From NCBI RefSeq assembly GCF_012272815.1, contig NZ_JAAWWL010000002.1:152184-216183 (forward strand): a stretch of 64,000 nt of DNA, written 5' to 3'. Shown piece by piece: positions 59,501-64,000 of this stretch; positions within the stretch are counted from its first letter, which is position 1; each line of letters starts with the position of its first letter. The translations under genes and the position numbers were made by a program. The stretch is from Croceivirga thetidis (GTDB lineage Bacteria > Bacteroidota > Bacteroidia > Flavobacteriales > Flavobacteriaceae). The notes beneath the pieces were generated by a model that saw only the letters and a program-made list of their open reading frames with translations, did no database searches and was not told where the DNA came from.

Positions 59501-60289
59501 GCCAGTTCTGATGTAACTGAAGGGGAAGCACCCTTATTGGTGAACTTCACTGGAGATCAAAGTACCGATGATGTTGGCATTGCCAGTTATTCATGGGACT
59601 TTGGGGATGGAGTAGGCACTTCGACCGATGCGAAACCAAGTTACACTTATACAGCAGCAGGAACGTACACAGCAGTTCTAACGGTCACCGACGCTGACGG
59701 TCTTACCGATACAGCGCAAATAGAAATAACCGTTAACGCCGCCAATGGCGCTCCAACCGCAGTTGCTAGTTCTGATATCGATAGTGGGGAAGCTCCTTTA
59801 TTGGTGAACTTCACTGGAGATCAAAGTACTGATGATACCGGAATTGCAAGTTATTCTTGGGACTTTGGGGATGGAGTAGGTACTTCCACAGATGCCAATC
59901 CAAGCTATACATTTACTGACCCAGGAAGCTACATCGTAACCTTGACTGTAAGTGATGTTGAAGGTTTAAGTGATGATACCTCACTTGCCATTGAAGTTTT
60001 GGAAAATCAAGTTTCAGATTTAGAACCAGATCCGTTCATAGCTCCTAATCCAGCAAGTAATGTAGCTAATCTATACGTTGGAAATTTAAGCAACGACAGA
60101 ACGATAACTCAATTCAAACTATTTGATTCTTCGGGTAAACTCTTAGGAGTTTTCGAGCCAAGTCAATTATTTGTTTCTGAAGGTCAATATGGCATTCCAG
60201 TTTATAATCTAAGAGATGAACTATATTTCATCGTTATTGAATTAAATACTGGTGAACCACTCTTAAGAAGGATTTTGGTAAGTAATTAA
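53531..60289 (+). CDS. secreted GSDH-diheme cytochrome-like protein with ricin, Calx-beta-like and PKD domains, T9SS
   Basis: The protein has 2252 residues. A signal (LTLLVLFGTTFLSGF) precedes the GSDH-type beta-propeller (about 45-455: GDGEIYWF-like start, GFLGLAIHPDF, HRGGGLEFGDDGFLYLTTGEQ, YGWPVYEATAG). A cytochrome-type module similar to the SO2930 diheme family follows (about 470-800: FIPYELIDPFWSDGA, CLSCH at C622, CAYCH at C703). The tail has three ricin-type beta-trefoil repeats (about 805-935, 1065-1195, 1320-1450), alternating with Calx-beta-like segments, then eight PKD domains (about 1460-2155, 88 residues each) and a T9SS sorting domain (PNPASNVANLYV to LVSN). It probably oxidises a sugar outside the cell, passes electrons to haem and binds glycans. 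A paralogue starts 210 bases downstream. The substrate is unknown. Confidence 0.9.
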   Translation: MENKFSYRKVAVHLTLLVLFGTTFLSGFNELFFAPGLTDPEPIGQYANGVFPNLGFTEDPYEPAFENLTFDSPLNFTIVPGQNKIIIGQRDGEIYWFDNLETTTTKNLLVDLSTEVGVVWDGGFLGLAIHPDFGTAGSNYFYVYYTSKSETGDDFLNSPAGQNFSCNLGNEEDEFFGNFLRLERFEVNPADLSFVANSMETMFKLRMYRTTHRGGGLEFGDDGFLYLTTGEQSVKAHAQDITDNLDGGVLRIDVDKDPTKSHAPIRTMQNSAGEADEFSGIEYWIPNDNPFQSPDGSNFEEYYTLGHRNPHRMTKDRQTGVFYIGEIGEATHEEINIVTAGSNYGWPVYEATAGPNLGCVPGLLNGMDHEEPLVEFPRTDANAIIGGYVYRGSDIPDLVGKYICADYGTGDEIWSVDTVTGEYQLLGNFAPTDIISFGQNYDGELYLLKQGAGVGLYRLSNSGAPDYSSMPQLLSDTGAFDDLSTMDVADGFIPYELIDPFWSDGAYKKRWMAVPNDGTHDTPGERITYSENGIWDFPEGSVLIKHFDYPIDDNDPTVTRKIETRFSIKANDGNFYYLTYNWNEAQTDAVLQEIGLDETIDVTTVGGGTRQVTWHYPSNGECLSCHSPATKGTLGLRTRYLNSDYTYDKTGVTGNQMETLSFLGIIEETITDADTPNFLTHTSIDDPTGSTEDKARSYLDLNCAYCHQPATGNRADFDLRLINSMAETGLLTAGINTPLGLAPDEEILFPGDASKSILYHRTNSTDPTIMMPPLAKNEIDVAGVALLEQWINEMDALNQPPPEDTYRIVNLGTGQTMEVVGAGTANGTNVAQAGYAAADNQHFALEEVSTDVYSFRAIHSDGYLDVQAANPDPGANVWHFAGNGSAAQLWQLVDAGDDTFHIISTLGGNYLAVEGGGNIAVLAADGSDEQRWQFLPTGTPSGAGITPEPGIVSTSETGTNDSFTVVLDVAPTSDVVLNLTETLNGDEFDISETSLTFTSADWNQPQTVIVTGLDDVDADGVQYYEITLSVAAGSDSAYLGFSAVVDGFNADDDGGAAAPPDLDTYRILNTGTGQTMEVVGSGTANQTNVAQAGYTATDNQHFALEYDGGGYYKLRAEHSGSYLDVQAASSASGTNVWQFAGNTSDAQLWQIVDAGGNTFHIISKLGTNYLTVEPDGNIAVYTADGSDEQRWQFLPTGTPTGAGITAEPGIVSTSEDGTTDSFTIVLDAAPSSNVILQITESSNGDEFDISRNVLTFTPADWNVPQAVGVIGLDDTDLDGVQYYDITVTVDPTSDPIYLGFSTIVDGFNADDDGGAASPPALATYRIINRGTGQSMEVVGSGLADQTNVAEATYIESDNQHFALEYDGQGYYKFRAEHSGSYLDVQAASPDSGTNVWQFTGNTSDAQLWQIVDAGDNTFHVISKVGGNYLAVEPDGNIAVYTADGSDEQRWQFKFPGFDPTAVAISDITEGDAPLLVNFTGDQSTDDVGIASYSWDFGDGVGTSTDANPSYTFTGAGTYTVVLTVTDDGGLTDTAEIEITVTVANGAPTAVASSDVTEGEAPLLVNFTGDQSTDDVGIASYSWDFGDGIGTSTDANPSYTFTGAGTYTVVLTVTDDGGLTDSAQIEISVTAANGSPIALAIADVTEGDAPLLVNFTGDQSTDDVGIANYSWDFGDGVGTSTDANPSYTFTAAGTYTVVLTVTDDGGLTDTDELTITVTTANNAPTAVATSDVTEGDAPLLVNFTGDQSTDDVGIASYSWDFGDGAGTSTDANPSYTYTATGTYTAVLTVTDANGLTDTAQIEITVNAANGAPTAVASSDVSEGDAPLLVNFTGDQSTDDVGIASYSWDFGDGAGTSTDANPSYTYTAAGTYTAVLTVTDADGLTDTAQIEITVNSANGAPTAVASSDVTEGEAPLLVNFTGDQSTDDVGIASYSWDFGDGVGTSTDANPSYTYTTAGTYTAVLTVTDADGLTDTAQIEITVNSANGAPTAVASSDVTEGEAPLLVNFTGDQSTDDVGIASYSWDFGDGVGTSTDAKPSYTYTAAGTYTAVLTVTDADGLTDTAQIEITVNAANGAPTAVASSDIDSGEAPLLVNFTGDQSTDDTGIASYSWDFGDGVGTSTDANPSYTFTDPGSYIVTLTVSDVEGLSDDTSLAIEVLENQVSDLEPDPFIAPNPASNVANLYVGNLSNDRTITQFKLFDSSGKLLGVFEPSQLFVSEGQYGIPVYNLRDELYFIVIELNTGEPLLRRILVSN
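55939..57890 (+). repeat. three ricin-type lectin repeats with two Calx-beta-like spacers
   Basis: Each unit is a beta-trefoil of about 130 residues (TYRIxNxGTGQTMEVVGxGxAxxTNVA to EQRWQF) followed by a segment of about 125 residues (GDEFDIS, PQTVxVTGLDD, GFNADDDGG). The period is about 777 bases. Copy 3 lacks the Calx-beta-like part and runs into the PKD repeats. Confidence 0.85.
57903..59990 (+). repeat. eight PKD domains, 264-base tandem repeats
   Basis: Each unit contains VNFTGDQSTDDVGIASYSWDFG and a final TVTDxDGLTDTAQIEITV-type strand. I count eight. Copies 6 and 7 (starting near 59221 and 59485, exactly 264 bases apart) differ at about 7 of 264 bases, showing recent duplication. Copy 8 diverges near its end (DPGSYIVTLTVSD). 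Confidence 0.9.
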
Positions 60290-60308
60290 GATTACAACCT
60301 TGCATAAG

Positions 60309-60338
60309 AAAGCCGATGTGAAAACATCGGCTTTTTTT
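60309..60338 (+). terminator. Rho-independent terminator after the 2252-residue protein gene
   Basis: AAAGCCGATG (60309-60318) pairs perfectly with CATCGGCTTT (60325-60334) across a 6-base loop, and a T run continues to 60338. This separates the two paralogous genes into different transcripts. Confidence 0.9.
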
Positions 60339-60451
60339 ATAAAGGAGAAATACAAACGTAATCTCTAAAGTTTTTTATCGATCAAAATAGTTCCTCATCG
60401 AAACATTGATTTCCATTCAACATTGGTCTAGTTTTTTTTGGGACTATGAAT

Positions 60452-60459
60452 TAACTTTG
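60452..60459 (+). promoter_or_regulatory. -7 promoter box for the downstream paralogue
   Basis: TAACTTTG fits TAnnTTTG, 40 bases before the ATG at 60500. A TTG at 60438 is only 11 bases upstream of it, too near for a standard -33 box. Confidence 0.4.
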
Positions 60460-60499
60460 AGAATCCCCCATTTAATCGTGAATATTAATTCATCCAACC

Positions 60500-63400
60500 A
60501 TGAAATCAATTAAATGGGTTTTGTTTTTTGCAATAGCGTTTGGCTTATTCTCAACGGCAATTTTTCAACCTCCTGGATTAACCTCTCCTGAGCCAATTGG
60601 GCAATTTTTAAATAACACATTTCCTAGGAACAATGTAGTACAACCACCCTACGAAATTGCATTCCCTAATATCACCTTTAATTCACCCTTAAATTTCAAT
60701 CTCGTACCAGGTCAAAATAAATTTGTTATTGGTCAAAGAAATGGGCAGATCTATTGGTTTGAAAACGACGAAAACACTCCGCAGAAAAACCTATTGGTAG
60801 ATCTTTCTGATGAGGTTGCAATTGTAAGGGATGGAGGTTTTTTAGGGTTAGCAATCCATCCTCAATTTGGTAACGCAGGTAAGAATTTCATTTACATATA
60901 TTATTCTACAAAATCTGTCACGGGCGATACAACTTTAGAGGGCCCCCCGCTTGGCCTTTCATGCGGACTAGAAAGATTTCACGGTAATTATCTTCATTTG
61001 GAAAGATTCGAGGTAAACCCGAATAATTTTACATTTATTGATGGGTCTTTGGTTACCATGTTTAAGCTTCAACTTTACAACACTACCCATAGAGGAGGTG
61101 GGATGGAATTTGGAGATGACGGATTTTTATATTTAACAACTGGGGATCAATCTACCTATAAAAGTTCTCAATCGATTTCAGATAATCTAGATGGCGGAGT
61201 GTTGAGGTTAGATGTAGATAAAGACCCCAGCAAAAGCCACGCTCCGATTCGGACAATGCCAGCTGATGCCGGAGAATCTGATGAATTTAGTGGGATTGAG
61301 TATTGGATTCCTAATGATAATCCTTTTAATAATAATGACGGTTCTATTTTTGAAGAGTATTACACACTTGGTCACAGAAACCCTCATAGAATGACCAAAG
61401 ACCGAGAAACTGGGACTTTTTATATCGGTGAAATTGGAGAAAGTAAACACGAAGAGATAAATGTTGTTGTTAAAGGGAAAAATTATGGTTGGCCTGTATA
61501 TGAGGGCAATGCGGGCCCTTCAACTTTCTGCTCACCAAACCTGTTGAATAACATGCCTCATGAACGTCCTTTAGTAGAATTCCCACGTGCTGATGCCAAT
61601 GCAATTATGGGAGGCTATGTCTATAGAGGCTCTAATATTCCTGAATTATATGGTAAATATATCTGTGCTGATTTTGGTACAGGTGATGAGATATGGTCTG
61701 TTGATACAACAAATGGTAACTATGAGTTGTTGGGTAATTTTTTACCAACGAACATAATTTCTTTCGGTCAAGATTATGATGGAGAACTTTATTTATTAAA
61801 GCAAGGGGAGAATGTAAACCTATATCGACTAGTCCCAACTGAATTGGATGTAGCAACAATTCCAAGTACCCTCTCTGAAACTGGTGCGTTTTCGAGCTTG
61901 GAAGACTTAACTGTGGTAGACGGTTTTATTCCATATGAATTAATAGACCCCTTTTGGTCTGACGGGGCACTTAAGAAAAGGTGGTTGGCAATACCAAATG
62001 ATGGTACTCATAATACTCCTGGTGAACGTATTTCATACTCTGAAAATGGAGATTGGGATTTTCCCACTGGTACGGTCATCATAAAACATTTTGAATTCCC
62101 TATTGATGAAAATAACCCGTCATTGACCAAAAAGATAGAAACTCGGTTTTCTATTAAAGGTGAGGATGGTAATTTTTATTTTCTGACCTACAATTGGAAT
62201 GATCAAGAAACCGAGGCTTTTCTTCAAGAAACTGGCATTGAAGAACCAATACAAGTAACCACCCTAGGTGGAGGTACCAAAACAGTGCAATGGCACTTTC
62301 CATCTAATGCAGAATGTATTGGATGTCATAACTCCACCACTAAGGGATCCTTAGGTCTGCGAACAAGATATCTGAACAAAGATTTTACCTATGAAAGTAG
62401 TGGGATAACTGCTAATCAATTGGTTACATTAAGTCATCTTGGAATTATTGAACAAAATATTTCTGATACAAATACTTCAAATTTTCTAACCCACTCTTCA
62501 ATTTATGATACAAATGCCTCACTTGAACAAAGGGCAAGATCATATTTAGATTTGAACTGTGCCTATTGCCATAGGCCAGGTGCCTCTGGAGATCGGGCAA
62601 ATTTTGATTTGAGGTTAACAAATTCTTTAGACGAGACAGGACTATTGAATGCAGAAGCAAATACCCCCTTGGGTCTAAGCCCAACGGAAAAGATAATTGA
62701 TCCAGGTAATGCTTCCAATTCCATATTATATCATCGGGTAAACAGTGTTGACCCAAGTATTATGATGCCGCAATTGGCCAAGAACGAGATTGATATTGAA
62801 GGAGTTACCCTTCTTGAACAATGGATAAACCAATTAAATCCAAACACCAATACAGGAGAACCAGCTGAAATAGTTTACCGTATCAATTGTGGAGGTCAAA
62901 CAATCCCTTCAACTGATAGTGGGCCTAACTGGGCAAACGATTCTGGACAGGGTTTTTTTAATGGCACAGGCCATTCGGTAAATACTGGTAACCTAGGCGG
63001 CACAGGTGGAATTTCAAATTCTGTACGGCATTTTTCAGTACCCTCTTATATTGGGGCTGAACTTTATCAAAATATTTTTGCATCTCAAAGATGGGATCCA
63101 GGTGAAAGTCCCGAAATGACTTATAACATACCAATTCAAAATGGAGACTATTCTGTAAATCTTTATGTTGGAAATGATTTTGGTGGGACCGGTGAAATTG
63201 GGGATAGGGTTTTTGACATTACAATTGAAGGCCTTATTGTAGAGAGTGATTTTGATCCCGTATCGGAATTCGGTCATTTGGTTGGTGGTATGCTGAGTTA
63301 TCCGGTAACCATCTCTGATGGTGTTCTTAATATTGGTTTTCTTCATATTATCGAAAATCCTTTGATTAGTGGTATTGAAGTTATTATTCCTGGCGAAGTG

Positions 63401-64000
63401 GAAGACCCTGAACCGGACCCATTGGTGCTTTCGGCGATAGCCGACCGCAGTGATGTTGTTGGGGCTACGATAGGATTTGACGCCCAGGCCAGCGGTGGTG
63501 ATGTTTCCGAGCCCTTATCGTATGTAATGACGGGTGCGCCTTCGGGCATGGGCATCGACAGTTCGACAGGTAGCATAAGTGGTACTATAGCCACGGGTGC
63601 TGACACTGGCGGTCCATTGAGCGATGGGGTCTACCAGGTAACGGTCACGGCCTCACGAGCCGGTTCCACTGACGTATCGACGAGTTTTGAATGGACGGTC
63701 ACGGCAGACGACCCTGCACCGGGCCCATTGGTGCTTTCGGCGATAGCCGACCGCAGTGATGTTGTTGGGGCTACGGTAGGTTTTGACGCCCAGGCCAGCG
63801 GTGGTGATGTTTCCGAGCCCTTATCGTATGTAATGACGGGTGCGCCTTCGGGCATGGGCATCGACAGTTCGACGGGTAGTATAAGTGGTACGATAGCCAC
63901 GGGTGCTGACACTGGCGGTCCATTGAACGATGGGGTCTACCAGGTAACGGTCACGGCCTCACGAACCGGTTCCACTGACGTATCGACGAGTTTTGAATGG
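60500..64000 (+). CDS. secreted GSDH-diheme cytochrome-like protein with malectin-like and Ig-like repeats (3' partial)
   Basis: The frame is open from ATG 60500 to the window edge (1167 codons), so the stop and tail lie beyond. MKSIKWVLFFAIAFGLFSTA is a signal. The first 790 residues match the preceding 2252-residue protein domain for domain: propeller (PGQNKFVIGQRNGQIYWF, GGFLGLAIHPQF, YGWPVYEGNAG) and cytochrome-like module (CIGCH, CAYCH). From about 792 a malectin-like domain begins (YRINCGGQ, NGDYSVNLYVGNDFGG), often carbohydrate binding. From about 968 come Ig-like repeats of 102 residues that are almost identical. It probably ends in a T9SS tail outside the window. Substrate not known. 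Confidence 0.9.
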   Translation, partial: MKSIKWVLFFAIAFGLFSTAIFQPPGLTSPEPIGQFLNNTFPRNNVVQPPYEIAFPNITFNSPLNFNLVPGQNKFVIGQRNGQIYWFENDENTPQKNLLVDLSDEVAIVRDGGFLGLAIHPQFGNAGKNFIYIYYSTKSVTGDTTLEGPPLGLSCGLERFHGNYLHLERFEVNPNNFTFIDGSLVTMFKLQLYNTTHRGGGMEFGDDGFLYLTTGDQSTYKSSQSISDNLDGGVLRLDVDKDPSKSHAPIRTMPADAGESDEFSGIEYWIPNDNPFNNNDGSIFEEYYTLGHRNPHRMTKDRETGTFYIGEIGESKHEEINVVVKGKNYGWPVYEGNAGPSTFCSPNLLNNMPHERPLVEFPRADANAIMGGYVYRGSNIPELYGKYICADFGTGDEIWSVDTTNGNYELLGNFLPTNIISFGQDYDGELYLLKQGENVNLYRLVPTELDVATIPSTLSETGAFSSLEDLTVVDGFIPYELIDPFWSDGALKKRWLAIPNDGTHNTPGERISYSENGDWDFPTGTVIIKHFEFPIDENNPSLTKKIETRFSIKGEDGNFYFLTYNWNDQETEAFLQETGIEEPIQVTTLGGGTKTVQWHFPSNAECIGCHNSTTKGSLGLRTRYLNKDFTYESSGITANQLVTLSHLGIIEQNISDTNTSNFLTHSSIYDTNASLEQRARSYLDLNCAYCHRPGASGDRANFDLRLTNSLDETGLLNAEANTPLGLSPTEKIIDPGNASNSILYHRVNSVDPSIMMPQLAKNEIDIEGVTLLEQWINQLNPNTNTGEPAEIVYRINCGGQTIPSTDSGPNWANDSGQGFFNGTGHSVNTGNLGGTGGISNSVRHFSVPSYIGAELYQNIFASQRWDPGESPEMTYNIPIQNGDYSVNLYVGNDFGGTGEIGDRVFDITIEGLIVESDFDPVSEFGHLVGGMLSYPVTISDGVLNIGFLHIIENPLISGIEVIIPGEVEDPEPDPLVLSAIADRSDVVGATIGFDAQASGGDVSEPLSYVMTGAPSGMGIDSSTGSISGTIATGADTGGPLSDGVYQVTVTASRAGSTDVSTSFEWTVTADDPAPGPLVLSAIADRSDVVGATVGFDAQASGGDVSEPLSYVMTGAPSGMGIDSSTGSISGTIATGADTGGPLNDGVYQVTVTASRTGSTDVSTSFEW
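63404..64000 (+). repeat. GC-rich 306-base tandem repeats encoding Ig-like domains
   Basis: Two copies (63404 onward and 63710 onward) are exactly 306 bases apart and read in frame as 102-residue putative Ig-type domains (PLVLSAIADRSDVVG, VMTGAPSGMGIDSSTGSISG). In a 274-base comparison (63421-63694 against 63727-64000) I count 7 differences. A hand count of the first 180 bases gives 101 G or C (56 percent), well above neighbouring DNA. The array continues past the window. Confidence 0.9.

Noticed and set aside
63343..63912. Minus-strand frames across the 306-base repeats
   Set aside because: Two near-identical antisense frames arise because the GC-rich repeat leaves them open; the plus-strand frame continues a clear secreted protein.
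53531..64000. CRISPR array or mobile element from the repeats
   Set aside because: Repeats of 264, 306 and about 777 bases stay in frame in coding genes and have no spacers, terminal inverted repeats or transposase.

Overview
The window looks like a chromosomal segment from a marine-type member of the Bacteroidota, most likely a flavobacterium. The basis is AT-rich coding DNA, several type IX secretion (T9SS) C-terminal signals, SusD-free but lipoprotein-rich secreted enzymes, housekeeping families in typical Flavobacteriia versions (bshA, lptD-like, the PG1098-like methyltransferase, GH3 plus beta-lactamase fusion), almost no Shine-Dalgarno sequences, and upstream boxes of the Bacteroidota type TAnnTTTG. 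No insertion sequence, prophage, rRNA operon or CRISPR array was seen.

Layout. 1-3901: the end of a secreted multidomain haem protein (SGNH-like, beta-propeller, HEAT, cytochrome c) followed by a ThuA-like lipoprotein. 3966-4039: tRNA-Arg(UCU) with its own promoter box and a downstream terminator. 4255-5145: a methyltransferase, divergent from the next block. 5353-16730: a compact biosynthetic cluster. A 2232-residue hybrid megasynthase (A-PCP-KS-AT-ACP-aminotransferase) is translationally coupled to a 1336-residue NRPS (C-A-PCP-TE), and a convergent Sfp-type phosphopantetheinyl transferase could activate both. This is the most unusual part of the window; I do not recognise its product. The domain order predicts an amino acid extended by one malonyl unit, beta-aminated, joined to a second amino acid and released by the thioesterase.

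16857-24625: small operons for a deoxyribonucleotidase, a lipoprotein esterase, a VanX-like dipeptidase and a small lipoprotein on the plus strand, and two minus-strand operons, tsaD-rsmE and DUF4159/AI-2E transporter/THUMP-like methyltransferase. 24707-46437: conserved core genes: tamB-like, pfkA, gap, a BadF/BadG kinase, ridA, an lptD-like outer-membrane protein, an N-acetylmuramoyl-L-alanine amidase, an MCE/MlaD protein, a pair of iron-sulfur redox subunits (behind a 26-base perfect palindrome), a GH3/serine-hydrolase fusion, bshA and an OmpA protein. Cell-envelope building and transport (TamB, LptD, amidase, MlaD, OmpA) is a clear theme.

46447-64000: large secreted repeat proteins. Three contain a glucose/sorbosone-dehydrogenase-type beta-propeller. 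One (minus strand) carries kelch-like repeats, 13 thrombospondin type 3 repeats and a T9SS tail. The other two are adjacent paralogues with a diheme cytochrome-like module but different C-terminal cargo: three ricin-type lectin repeats, Calx-beta-like segments and eight PKD domains in one, and a malectin-like domain plus nearly identical GC-rich Ig-like repeats in the other, which runs off the window. A glycosyltransferase lies between them. Many start codons were moved from the longest reading frame to a better-supported site, and several genes appear to begin with TTG or GTG.
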